64,000 nt of DNA from Aeromicrobium piscarium (GTDB lineage: Bacteria > Actinomycetota > Actinomycetes > Propionibacteriales > Nocardioidaceae): contig NZ_VLNT01000004.1 in NCBI RefSeq assembly GCF_007421815.1, positions 218,227 to 282,226 on the forward strand, read 5' to 3'. The first letter of the stretch is position 1. Each line of letters opens with the position of its first letter. Below, piece after piece: positions 1-7,717 of this stretch. Under the pieces are notes generated by a model that was given only the letters and a program-made list of their open reading frames with translations, was not told the DNA's origin and made no database searches. The position numbers and the translations under genes are program-made.

Positions 1-2
1 CC

Positions 3-359
3 GAGCACTCCCCGATCGGCATCGCCATCGCGGCATTGAGCCTCGTTGTCATGCCCTTCCTGAGCTGGTTCGAGCGCCGCACGGGCCGGGAGCTCGGCTC
101 CGCGTCGGCCGTCGCCGACTCGAAGCAGACACTCATCTGCACGTACCTCTCGGCTGCGCTGCTCGTCGGGCTGCTGCTCAACAGCCTGCTCGGCTGGGCC
201 TGGGCGGACTCCGTGGCTGCCCTGGTGATCGCTGTGTTCGCCGTCCGCGAGGGCGTCGAGGCGTGGAAGGGCGACGCCTGCTGCGCCGCACCGGTCGCCG
301 TGCTCACCGGCGAGCAAGAGGCGGACGCGTGCGAGGACGACTGCTGCGGGAGTCGCTGA
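3..359 (+). CDS. Cation transporter, cation diffusion facilitator-like (C-terminal part, 5' end outside window)
   Basis: The frame is open from the first bases of the window, so the gene starts upstream. The visible 118 residues show an ADSKQT segment (a metal-site-like Asp after the third helix), then two hydrophobic helices (about residues 45-63 and 65-82) joined by WADSVAAL, which resembles the HxxxD/DxxxD helix of CDF proteins and cation efflux relatives. The C-terminus is short, with clustered Cys (CC near residue 92, CEDDCC at the end), so the usual CDF cytoplasmic domain is missing and a Cys-rich metal-binding tail takes its place. It probably exports or senses a divalent heavy metal at the membrane. 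The family call is moderately sure; the metal is unknown. Confidence 0.6.
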   Translation, partial: EHSPIGIAIAALSLVVMPFLSWFERRTGRELGSASAVADSKQTLICTYLSAALLVGLLLNSLLGWAWADSVAALVIAVFAVREGVEAWKGDACCAAPVAVLTGEQEADACEDDCCGSR

Positions 360-383
360 TGACGGCCTGTCTCGGACATGGCG

Positions 384-425
384 AAAGCCCCGGATCCATT
401 GCTTTCTCACGGATCTCGGGGCCTT
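384..425 (-). terminator. Imperfect hairpin downstream of tRNA-Ser(CGA)
   Basis: The arms GCCCCGGATCC and GGATCTCGGGGC pair with one bulge around a 13-base loop. On the minus strand the stem is followed by a short T-containing run. It lies just 3' of the minus-strand tRNA and between convergent genes, so it probably serves as a terminator. Confidence 0.5.
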
Positions 426-433
426 CCCCTCGG

Positions 434-520
434 CGGTGGCGGTGGGATTTGAACCCACGGTGGGTTTGACCCCACACATCATTTCGAGTGATGCACCTTC
501 GGCCGCTCGGACACGCCACC
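434..520 (-). tRNA. tRNA-Ser (anticodon CGA)
   Basis: The minus strand folds as a class II tRNA of 87 bases. The acceptor stem is GGTGGCG/CGCCACC with G as discriminator, the anticodon stem-loop is CATCA-CTCGAAA-TGATG with anticodon CGA, a long variable arm follows, and the T-loop is TTCAAAT. It reads the Ser codon UCG. CCA is not encoded. Confidence 0.95.
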
Positions 521-658
521 GCGAGGTACCTTACCGGACCGGCCATGATCACCCACGCGGCGGGTGATCGTCAGGACTCTTCTGATTCTCATCGCCCTTC
601 CACAAGGAACGCACAGCAAGCGGGACTTCACTCGAAGAGAACCCGCTCAGGAGGCGTC

Positions 659-1756
659 ATGAACACTCACCGATCCGCTCGGCTCGCCCTCGTCGGAGCC
701 CTGGCCGCACTCACCGCGGGCGTGGCCGGACTCACCTACGCGGCCACGGCCGACAGCGAGTCGGCCACCGTCAGCACCGCACAGCGGCCCATCGCCGTCA
801 CCGTCCCGCCACCGCCTTCCCGCGCTGACGAGACCACCACCAGCTCCGCCACCAACGCCACGACAGCGCAGGAACAGAGTCTCGTCTACATCACCACCAC
901 CGTGGACTACGGCCGGGCAGAGGCAGCCGGCACCGGCATCGTGCTCACCTCCGACGGTGAGATCCTCACCAACCACCACGTCGTCGAGGGTGCCACGAGC
1001 ATCCAGGTGCAGGTCGTCACGACGGGTGAGACCTATAGCGCCGAGGTGGTCGGCTACGACGCCACCCACGATGTCGCGGTCCTCCAGCTCCAGGACGCAT
1101 CCGGGCTGACCACGGCGGCACTCGATCGATCGGGAACCGTGGCCGTGGGCGACGAGATCGTCACGGTCGGCAATGCAAACGGCGACGGCGGAGCGGCGAG
1201 CGCCGCGAGCGGGACGGTCACGGCACTCGACCAGTCGATCACGGTGCAGGATGAGCAGACCGGGTCTGGCAGGCAGCTCTCGGGCTTGATCCAGGTCGAC
1301 GCCGACGTGGTCTCCGGCGACTCAGGCGGCGCACTTCGCGATGCCGACGGCGACGTGATCGGCATGACCACAGCGGCCTCGAACGGCGCACCCGAGGTGA
1401 CCGGCTACGCCATCCCGATCGAGCAGGCCCTCGGTATCGCCGACCAGATCACCTCCGGCCAGACGAGCGCCACGATCACCATCGGTTCGACCGGTTTCCT
1501 CGGACTCCAGCTGGACGAGCGCGGCGGTGTGCCGATCGTCGCGGGGACGATCGAGGGATCGCCCGCGGCCGATCTCGGCATCGCCCAGGGCAGCACTATC
1601 ACCGGCATCGACGGTGAGACCGTCACAACCGCCCGGCAGCTGTCCTCGGCGATCGCCGCTCACGCGGCCGGGGACGACGTGAACATCACCTGGCTCGACG
1701 CGGCAGGAGCCTCCCACACCGCCACCGCCCGGCTCACCGCCGGCCCGATCGGCTGA
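659..1756 (+). CDS. Secreted/membrane-anchored trypsin-like serine protease with C-terminal PDZ domain (HtrA/DegP-like)
   Basis: The 365-residue protein is a periplasmic-side protease of the HtrA type, likely acting in envelope protein quality control. An N-terminal hydrophobic segment (about residues 7-28) serves as signal peptide or anchor, followed by a Pro/Thr/Ser-rich linker. The catalytic triad is visible: His107 in TNHHVVEG, Asp138 in THDVAVLQL and Ser222 in GDSGGAL. A PDZ domain occupies about residues 275-360 (GFLGLQL near its start, GSPAADLGI in the middle). The ATG at 659 is preceded by CAGGAGGCGTC, a strong ribosome site, so the in-frame codons further upstream are ignored. It stands alone, between tRNA-Ser and the catabolic island, and ends at a long hairpin. 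Confidence 0.9.
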   Translation: MNTHRSARLALVGALAALTAGVAGLTYAATADSESATVSTAQRPIAVTVPPPPSRADETTTSSATNATTAQEQSLVYITTTVDYGRAEAAGTGIVLTSDGEILTNHHVVEGATSIQVQVVTTGETYSAEVVGYDATHDVAVLQLQDASGLTTAALDRSGTVAVGDEIVTVGNANGDGGAASAASGTVTALDQSITVQDEQTGSGRQLSGLIQVDADVVSGDSGGALRDADGDVIGMTTAASNGAPEVTGYAIPIEQALGIADQITSGQTSATITIGSTGFLGLQLDERGGVPIVAGTIEGSPAADLGIAQGSTITGIDGETVTTARQLSSAIAAHAAGDDVNITWLDAAGASHTATARLTAGPIG

Positions 1757-1799
1757 CGAACCCGTTGAGTGTGGGGGCACCTCACACTCAACGGGTTCG
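1757..1799. terminator. Perfect 17-bp hairpin at the end of the protease gene (family F1 dyad)
   Basis: The arms CGAACCCGTTGAGTGTG (1757-1773) and CACACTCAACGGGTTCG (1783-1799) are perfect complements around a 9-base loop. The left arm begins right after the protease stop codon, and the convergent oxidoreductase gene ends at 1821. It has no U tract. The arm core AACCCGTTGAGTG recurs at 18718-18759. Confidence 0.75.
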
Positions 1800-1820
1800 G
1801 GCCAGCTCGGGTGGTGAGGC

Positions 1821-2792
1821 TCAGGAGATGGCGAGCAGCAGCTTGCCGACGGAGGCTCGGCTCTCCAGATGACGGTGTGCCTCGGCCGCTTCGCTCAGCG
1901 GCCACACACCCCCGGCCACGGCTCGCAGCGTTCCTTCCCCGGCACGCGCCAGGACATCGTCGGCCCTGCTCCGCCACTCTTCTGGCGTGCGCGCATAGTC
2001 CCGACCCGCAGCACGCGTGACATAGAGTGAGCCATCGCCCAGCCGTCCGAGATCCAGTGGTGGCACCGGCCCGCCGGCCGCGCCGTACAGCACCAGCGCA
2101 CCCCGAGTCCGCAACAGTTCGAGACCCCGCAACGCGGACTCGCCTCCGTTGGCATCGAAGACCGCCCCCGCGCCGTCGTGGACGATCGACCGGAGATCGT
2201 CCACGAATCGCTCGGAGTCCACCACGACATCCGCCGCCCCCGCTTCGAGGGCGGCAGCCTTCTTGTCGTCGCGTGAGACCACACCCACGACGCGCACGCC
2301 CCGCGCTCCCAGGAACTGAGTGAGCAGCGTGCCGACCCCGCCGGCCGCGGCCATCACGACCGCGCTGTCGCCCGTCTCCAATGTCCACGTGGACTCGGCG
2401 AGGTACTGCGCCGTGACGCCCTGCATGAGCACCCGCGCAGCATCCTCATCGGCCAGCTCGGTCGGCACCGGCACGAACATCCATGCCGCGCCCACCACCT
2501 GCTGCGCGTAACTGCCCGCGACCTTGCTCCAGGCCACCCGGTCGCCGACTCGCAAGGAGTCCACCTCGGGGCCGACCTCGATCACCTCGCCGACGCCCTC
2601 CACACCGGGGACGGACCCCGGACCGAGCGGCACGACTCCACGACGTTGCATCACGTCCCAGAAGTTCACCCCGCTGAACCGGACCGCGACGCGCACCTCA
2701 GCGGGCCCCACCGCCGCCGACGGGACGTCGACGAGCCCCAGCACCTCCGGGCCGCCGGTACCGTGCGCGGCCATCGCCTGCACCATCGTCAC
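1821..2792 (-). CDS. Zinc-type alcohol dehydrogenase-like / quinone oxidoreductase
   Basis: The 323-residue MDR-superfamily protein is an NAD(P)H-dependent reductase. The N-terminal GroES-like domain has the NFWDVMQRRG segment typical of quinone reductases (no structural zinc Cys cluster), VPGVEGVGEV follows, and the Rossmann domain has AAAGGVGTLLTQ near residues 150-161. The start is GTG at 2792, just after the stop of the upstream gene (2794), with GAGGAG four bases away; ATG at 2786 is an alternative. It is the last gene of the catabolic operon and could reduce a quinone or enone intermediate, but its substrate is unknown. Confidence 0.8.
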   Translation of the reverse strand: MTMVQAMAAHGTGGPEVLGLVDVPSAAVGPAEVRVAVRFSGVNFWDVMQRRGVVPLGPGSVPGVEGVGEVIEVGPEVDSLRVGDRVAWSKVAGSYAQQVVGAAWMFVPVPTELADEDAARVLMQGVTAQYLAESTWTLETGDSAVVMAAAGGVGTLLTQFLGARGVRVVGVVSRDDKKAAALEAGAADVVVDSERFVDDLRSIVHDGAGAVFDANGGESALRGLELLRTRGALVLYGAAGGPVPPLDLGRLGDGSLYVTRAAGRDYARTPEEWRSRADDVLARAGEGTLRAVAGGVWPLSEAAEAHRHLESRASVGKLLLAIS

Positions 2793-2793
2793 G

Positions 2794-3357
2794 TCACTCC
2801 TCAGGGATGCCGACGCCGAAGAGCGTCATCGTCTGCGCGAGTGTGCGGTAGTACCCGACCAGCACGGACAACTCGACCAGCTCTTGATCGCTGAGGATCG
2901 CCGAGGCCCGCTCGAACTCCTCATCGGTGACCACACTCGACTGCAGGAGATTCGCGACCACCTCGTAGCTGGCCTGCTCGGTCTCGTCGCGGCCCTGGAA
3001 GCTGCCCAGCGAGATGGCCGTGATCTCCTCATCGGTGACGCCGATCGAGCGCGCGACACGCTCGTGCGCCCACCACTCGAATTGACTCCCGAGCGCGTGT
3101 CCCACCTGCAAGATGGCGATCTCGCGCACCCTGTCACTGAGGTTCGTCTGGAACCGGATCGCCGACCCGAGGGCCTGCAGCCGGTCCCCGATCCTCGGGG
3201 CGTGCAGCATGACCCCGAACGGTCCCGTCAAGGAGCCGTCGGAGTCGACCAGCGGGAAGAGCTGCTTGCCCTTGGCCCGGTCGCCCCCGGCGATCGCATC
3301 GTAGACGGCCCGCTGCTCGTCGTCGAGCTCCCCGGGCACCAGCTTCTTGAGTCTCAT
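2794..3357 (-). CDS. Carboxymuconolactone decarboxylase (CMD) family protein
   Basis: The 187-residue helical protein has the CMD-like core: SDRVREIAILQVGHALGSQFEW, with an internal His in place of one of the usual Cys, then WAHERVARSIGVTDEEI. This family includes true lactone decarboxylases and AhpD-like peroxidases. The CxxC redox pair of AhpD is not visible, so a hydrolase, decarboxylase or binding role is more likely. The ATG at 3357 overlaps the upstream stop as ATGA, giving translational coupling. Its role in the pathway is inferred only from position. Confidence 0.75.
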   Translation of the reverse strand: MRLKKLVPGELDDEQRAVYDAIAGGDRAKGKQLFPLVDSDGSLTGPFGVMLHAPRIGDRLQALGSAIRFQTNLSDRVREIAILQVGHALGSQFEWWAHERVARSIGVTDEEITAISLGSFQGRDETEQASYEVVANLLQSSVVTDEEFERASAILSDQELVELSVLVGYYRTLAQTMTLFGVGIPEE

Positions 3358-4022
3358 CGTGTCTTCCTTCCCCACAGCAGCCAACCGAGCACGAGGCCGG
3401 CGATGCCCCCGGCGATCGCCTGGCCGTACCGCTCCTTCACCATCGGCACCAGCAACGACATCGCGTCCAGGCCGGCGTCGGCGCTCTCGGTCGTCGTCGC
3501 GCCCGCGCCGGCACTCGCCTGAGCCGGGCCCGCGCCGGGCCGAGCCGTGGACTCCTCGGCTCGGTTCGCGGCTCCGCCACCGGCGAGCTCACGGCTCAGG
3601 TTGTCAGTGAACTGGCCGATGAGGCGATTGCTGACATCGGCGATCGCGCCCCGCCCGAACTGCGCCATCCGACCGGAGATGTCCAGCTCGGTGTCGATGA
3701 GGACGCGGGTCCGCGCCTCCCCCTCCGACTCCAGCCGTGCCGCGATACGGGCATTGGCCGCCGCCTGGCCCTTCGGATCCTTGCCCGCCGCGGCGATGAC
3801 GGCCGACTTGGCGGCGTCGTCCTTCTCCGCGAAGCGAGCCGTCCCCTTGAAGTGGGCGCCGATCGGGCCCACCTTGATCTTGACGCCGCCGAGGTAGTCC
3901 TCGCCGTCACGTCCGTCCAGGACCGCGCCCGGCATGCAGGGGGCGATGCGTTCCAGATCGGTGAGCAGCGCCCACGTCTCCTCCACCCCCGCGTCGATGG
4001 TGAACTCGTTCTTCAACAACAT
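3354..4022 (-). CDS. CoxG-like SRPBCC protein with C-terminal membrane anchor
   Basis: The 222-residue protein begins with a START/SRPBCC fold as in carbon monoxide dehydrogenase subunit G (EFTIDAGVEETWALLTDLERIAPCMPGA, GEDYLGGVKIKVGP). An Ala/Gly/Pro-rich linker follows (about residues 150-190), and a C-terminal hydrophobic helix ends in GLVLGWLLWGRKTR. CoxG proteins are known to help mature or recruit molybdenum hydroxylases to the membrane, which fits the neighbouring large subunits. ATG at 4022 aligns with the family start; a 20-base gap separates it from the upstream cyclase gene. Confidence 0.85.
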   Translation of the reverse strand: MLLKNEFTIDAGVEETWALLTDLERIAPCMPGAVLDGRDGEDYLGGVKIKVGPIGAHFKGTARFAEKDDAAKSAVIAAAGKDPKGQAAANARIAARLESEGEARTRVLIDTELDISGRMAQFGRGAIADVSNRLIGQFTDNLSRELAGGGAANRAEESTARPGAGPAQASAGAGATTTESADAGLDAMSLLVPMVKERYGQAIAGGIAGLVLGWLLWGRKTR

Positions 4023-4042
4023 GGCTGTGCCTCCTCTCCGTC

Positions 4043-4879
4043 TCAGTTGCCGGCGAATCCGGCGAGACCCTCGATGACCTCGTCCTCGCCGCAGTCGAAG
4101 AAGGCCATGATGCGGCACGGGCAGGCCTCACCGCCCTCGATCTTCCACGGGAACGCTCCGATGATCGCGCGCTGATTGAGCACGCTCTTGAGATCGCCGC
4201 CCACGTTCTCCGCATGGATGCAGCCGTCCTGGAAGGCCAGGTGGTGCATCGGGAAGATGTCGGACGTGATCTCGCGGCCCGACATGTGGTGCGTGTAGGT
4301 GTACTCGCCGAAGAACTCCTTGTAGGACATCCCCACGTGCTTCTCGAACTGCTCCAGCAGATCGGGGCGCATGTTGCGGATGGTCGTGTTCATCGGATGG
4401 TCCCCTGAACCGGCGTCGATGCCCCACCAGCGGATCTCCATGTCGGCCATCCACTCGGCCAGGCGGGCGCTGCCCCCTGGGTGCATCGTGAAGTAGCGGA
4501 CCAGATCCTGCTTCGGCATGTCCTGGTAGTAGTCGATGAAGCCCGTGTGGATGATCAGGATGTCGCCCTTCTTGATCTCCACATTGCGGGTGATGTGCTC
4601 CGGCTCGATCAGGTCCCAGTCGCTGACGACATCGGAGACATCGACGATCGCGCCGGGGTGGATGAGCTTGTCGAGCGGGAGCGAGGCCATGTCCAGGCCG
4701 CCGTCCGTGCCGTGCATCGGACCGTCGAGGTGCGTGCCGGTGTGCAGGGAGGACTCGATGCGCTGCGACACGATCTGGTTCGTCTGCAGGTTCTGCGTGT
4801 AGTACATCTTGTTGCCCGCGTAGCCGACCCAGCCGGGCGTGTGGATGCTGTACGGATGGGTCATGTCGACGATGCGCAT
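4043..4879 (-). CDS. Cyclase-family metal-dependent hydrolase
   Basis: The 278-residue protein belongs to the family of kynurenine formamidase and isatin hydrolase, which open amide or lactam rings using a divalent metal. The signature SSLHTGTHLDGPMH (about residues 44-57) supplies the His/Asp ligands, and GIDAGSGDHP and GCIHAENVGG are further conserved segments. Start ATG 4879 lies four bases after the stop of the molybdopterin subunit gene (4884). In this operon it is the obvious candidate for hydrolytic opening of a hydroxylated N-heterocycle. Substrate unknown. Confidence 0.85.
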   Translation of the reverse strand: MRIVDMTHPYSIHTPGWVGYAGNKMYYTQNLQTNQIVSQRIESSLHTGTHLDGPMHGTDGGLDMASLPLDKLIHPGAIVDVSDVVSDWDLIEPEHITRNVEIKKGDILIIHTGFIDYYQDMPKQDLVRYFTMHPGGSARLAEWMADMEIRWWGIDAGSGDHPMNTTIRNMRPDLLEQFEKHVGMSYKEFFGEYTYTHHMSGREITSDIFPMHHLAFQDGCIHAENVGGDLKSVLNQRAIIGAFPWKIEGGEACPCRIMAFFDCGEDEVIEGLAGFAGN

Positions 4880-4883
4880 GTGC

Positions 4884-7238
4884 TTACTCCTTGGTGGTGA
4901 GATGTTGCGTGGTGGTCTGGTGCAGGAGCCGGTGCAGCGTTCCCGGCGTGATGGGGACGGCGTCGATAGCGCCCGGCTGCTGCAGCGCATCGTCGACGGC
5001 CGAGGCGATCGCGGCGGCGACGGCGGTCGTGCCGCCCTCCCCCGCGCCTTTGACCCCGAGGGGGTTGAGCGGGCTGGGGGCGTCCTCGGTCACGAGCGTC
5101 TCGACATCGGGCACCTCGGCCGAGGTGGGGATGAGGTAGTCCATGAAGGTGGTGCAGAGCGGCGTGCCGTCGGGGGCGTACAGGAACTCCTCGTACAGCG
5201 CTCCACCGAGCCCCTGCGCGACTCCGCCCGCGATCTGTCCTTCGACCAGCGTGGGGTTGAGGGCCCGGCCGACGTCGTAGGCCACCATGAACCGCTCGAC
5301 CTCGAGCCGTCCCGTCGCCTCGTCGATCCGGACGAGAGCGGCGTGCAGGCCGTAGGGATAGGTCATGTGATCGGTGTGGAACCATCCATCGGCCGACAGC
5401 CCCGGCTCCTCTTTGAGGTCGTTGGCCCGTAGCGGATCCAGGAGTCCGGCGATCTGGCCCAGGCTCAGGCCCTGTTCCGAGCCCTCGACCTCGACGACCC
5501 CGCCGCGGATCCGCAGTTGCTCGACGCTGACGGCGAGCTCGGCCGCCGCCACCCGGAAGGCCTTGTCGCGTAGCGCCGTCGCGGCGTTCAGGGCGGCCGA
5601 TCCCGCCATGACCGCCAGCCGCGTCGCAAACGCCCCTCGCCCGTACTGGAACTGATCGGTGCGGCCGCGCACCACGCGAATCGTGTCGTGGGGAACATCG
5701 AGCACCTCGGCGACGACCTGCGCGAGGACGGTGTCGACCCCCTGGCCCACGGATGAGGCCCCGCAGATCACCGTCACCCCGCCGGCGTCGTCGATGACGA
5801 CACGGGCGCCCTCCGAGGGACCGATCCCGCTCTTCTCGACGAAATACCCGAACCCGAATCCGACCCGTTCTCCGGCGGCCCTGCGGCGCGACACGATCTC
5901 ACGGATCGTGGAGAAGCCGAAACGCTCGGCCGCCTTGTCGAACAGCAGCGCGTAGTCGCCGGAGTCGTGGACCATGTGCGTGCCCATCGCCTCGATCGGC
6001 CGCTCGTAGGGCATCTGCTCACGGCCGATGAAGTTGCGGCGGCGCACCTCCTCGCGGGACAGGCCCAGACCGTGCGCGATGGTGTCGATGAGTCGTTCGC
6101 GAGCGAAGGTGCCCTCGTAGCGGCCCGGCGAACGATAGGTGCCGGCAGGTGTCTTGTGGGTCAGGCGCACGTGTGCGGTCACCCGGAAGTTGTCGATGAC
6201 GTACGGCCCGGGCAGCATCGAGGCGGTGAGGGACGCGACCGTCGCCCCGTGCGTGCGCACATAGGCGCCCTGATCGAGGGTGAAGCTCGCGTCGAGGGCG
6301 CGGATGTAGCCATCGTCGTCGACCAGGGCCCGTAGCCGGTGATGCTGTCCGCGTGAGTGGTTCGTCGCCATCAGGTGCTCTTGGCGGTCCTCGATCCACT
6401 TGATCGGCGCCCGCAGACGCATCGCCGCCACGGTCACCAGCACGTCCTCGGGGTAGAGCTCCCCGCGCGGGCCGAAGCCGCCGCCGACATGGGTCTCGCG
6501 CACCACGACCCGCGACGGGGTGAGACCGTTCATCGCGGCGATGGCCTCGCGATTCCAGAACGGGACCTTGGCGGCACCGTCGACGATGAGCTGTCCCTCC
6601 GCCTCGTCGTAGACGGCCACGAGTCCCCGGCATTCCATCGGCACACCGGTGTGGCGTCCGATGCGCGCGTCCATCGTGAAGACCCGGCCCTCACCGGACG
6701 AGAAGGCCGCATCCACGTCGCCATAACCGATCGTGAAGACGCTCGCCTCGGAGTCCTGCGCCGGGAGGTTCTCCCCGTGGCCCGCCGCCCAGCTCGCCTG
6801 TTCGGCGTCGACCCAGTCGACCGGCTCGGCATCGGGGTCCAGGTGAGCCGGAAGCGGCTCGATCTCCAGGTCGACGAGCTCGGCCGCGTCCTCGGCCAGA
6901 TACGACGACTCGGCGAAGACGACCGCGACCGGCTCTCCCACGTAGCGCACGATCGAACGTGCCAGCACCGGTTGACGGTAGGGCAGCAGCTCCTCACGCG
7001 GGGTCAACCGGAACCCGATCGCCGGGAGATCCGCGATGTCCGCGTAGGTCCACACCGCTGTCACGCCGTCGAGCCGCAGGGCCTCGGTGCCGTCGATCGA
7101 CACGATGCGGCCATGGGCGATCGGGGATCGCACCACCCGCATGTGCAGCTCCCCAGCACGCTGGGTGTCGGCGGCGAACCGGCCGGCCCCGCGTAACAGG
7201 ACCCGGTCCTCGATCCGGAGAGCTCGTGCGCCGATCAC
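4884..7238 (-). CDS. Molybdenum hydroxylase large (molybdopterin) subunit, copy 2
   Basis: The 784-residue protein is the catalytic subunit of the xanthine dehydrogenase/CO dehydrogenase superfamily. The a/b hammerhead domain comes first (DRVLLRGAGRFAADT...), then the molybdopterin domains with VGGGFGPRGELYPED (about residue 260), GTYRSPGRYEG and the catalytic-Glu loop GAGEGG near residue 745. The loop YRSPGR lacks the Cys of genuine CO dehydrogenase (CSFR type), so CO oxidation is not supported. The GTG at 7238 overlaps the 2Fe-2S gene stop as GTGA, so an earlier in-frame ATG is rejected. It shares FAD and iron-sulfur subunits with copy 1. Confidence 0.9.
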   Translation of the reverse strand: MIGARALRIEDRVLLRGAGRFAADTQRAGELHMRVVRSPIAHGRIVSIDGTEALRLDGVTAVWTYADIADLPAIGFRLTPREELLPYRQPVLARSIVRYVGEPVAVVFAESSYLAEDAAELVDLEIEPLPAHLDPDAEPVDWVDAEQASWAAGHGENLPAQDSEASVFTIGYGDVDAAFSSGEGRVFTMDARIGRHTGVPMECRGLVAVYDEAEGQLIVDGAAKVPFWNREAIAAMNGLTPSRVVVRETHVGGGFGPRGELYPEDVLVTVAAMRLRAPIKWIEDRQEHLMATNHSRGQHHRLRALVDDDGYIRALDASFTLDQGAYVRTHGATVASLTASMLPGPYVIDNFRVTAHVRLTHKTPAGTYRSPGRYEGTFARERLIDTIAHGLGLSREEVRRRNFIGREQMPYERPIEAMGTHMVHDSGDYALLFDKAAERFGFSTIREIVSRRRAAGERVGFGFGYFVEKSGIGPSEGARVVIDDAGGVTVICGASSVGQGVDTVLAQVVAEVLDVPHDTIRVVRGRTDQFQYGRGAFATRLAVMAGSAALNAATALRDKAFRVAAAELAVSVEQLRIRGGVVEVEGSEQGLSLGQIAGLLDPLRANDLKEEPGLSADGWFHTDHMTYPYGLHAALVRIDEATGRLEVERFMVAYDVGRALNPTLVEGQIAGGVAQGLGGALYEEFLYAPDGTPLCTTFMDYLIPTSAEVPDVETLVTEDAPSPLNPLGVKGAGEGGTTAVAAAIASAVDDALQQPGAIDAVPITPGTLHRLLHQTTTQHLTTKE

Positions 7239-7717
7239 CCCCGCATCTCCTCTGCCGCGGCCATCGTCGCGGTGACGATGTTCTGATACCCCGTGCAGCG
7301 GCAGAGATTCGAGGAGAGCACGTCGCGGAGCTCGTCCTCCTCGGCCTGTGGATGTTCCTCCAGGTACCCGGCCACCAGGGTGAGGAAGCCCGGCGTACAG
7401 AACCCGCACTGCAGGCCGTGGTGCTCCCAGAAGGCCTTCTGGACCGGGTGCAAGGTCTCGTCATCGGGAGCGAGGCCCTCGACCGTGCGCACCGAGGCGC
7501 CTTCGGCCTGCACCGCGAACATCAGGCAGGCGCGGACCGGTTGCCCGTCGAGCAGCACCGTGCACGCACCGCAGACACCGTGCTCGCAGCCGAGGTGAGT
7601 GCCGGTCAGGGAGCAGTCCTCCCGCAACGCATCGGCCAAGGTCCGCCGTGGCTCGACCTCGATGTCGTAACGGTCTCCATTGACGTACAGGCGCACAGGC
7701 ACCGTGGATCGGGTCAT
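7235..7717 (-). CDS. Molybdenum hydroxylase small subunit (2 x [2Fe-2S])
   Basis: The 160-residue protein carries both iron-sulfur domains. The plant ferredoxin-type motif is CEHGVCGACTVLLDG with a fourth Cys in VRACLM; the second domain has QCGFCTPGF and CRCTGY. It passes electrons from the molybdopterin site to the FAD subunit. ATG 7717 and the stop of copy 1 form ATGA, and its own stop overlaps the start of copy 2, so this single small subunit is sandwiched between the two large-subunit genes and probably serves both. Confidence 0.95.
   Translation of the reverse strand: MTRSTVPVRLYVNGDRYDIEVEPRRTLADALREDCSLTGTHLGCEHGVCGACTVLLDGQPVRACLMFAVQAEGASVRTVEGLAPDDETLHPVQKAFWEHHGLQCGFCTPGFLTLVAGYLEEHPQAEEDELRDVLSSNLCRCTGYQNIVTATMAAAEEMRG

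Noticed and set aside
360..433. Small RNA such as SRP RNA next to tRNA-Ser
   Set aside because: No GGAAGCAGC-type or other known RNA core is present; only a hairpin is seen.
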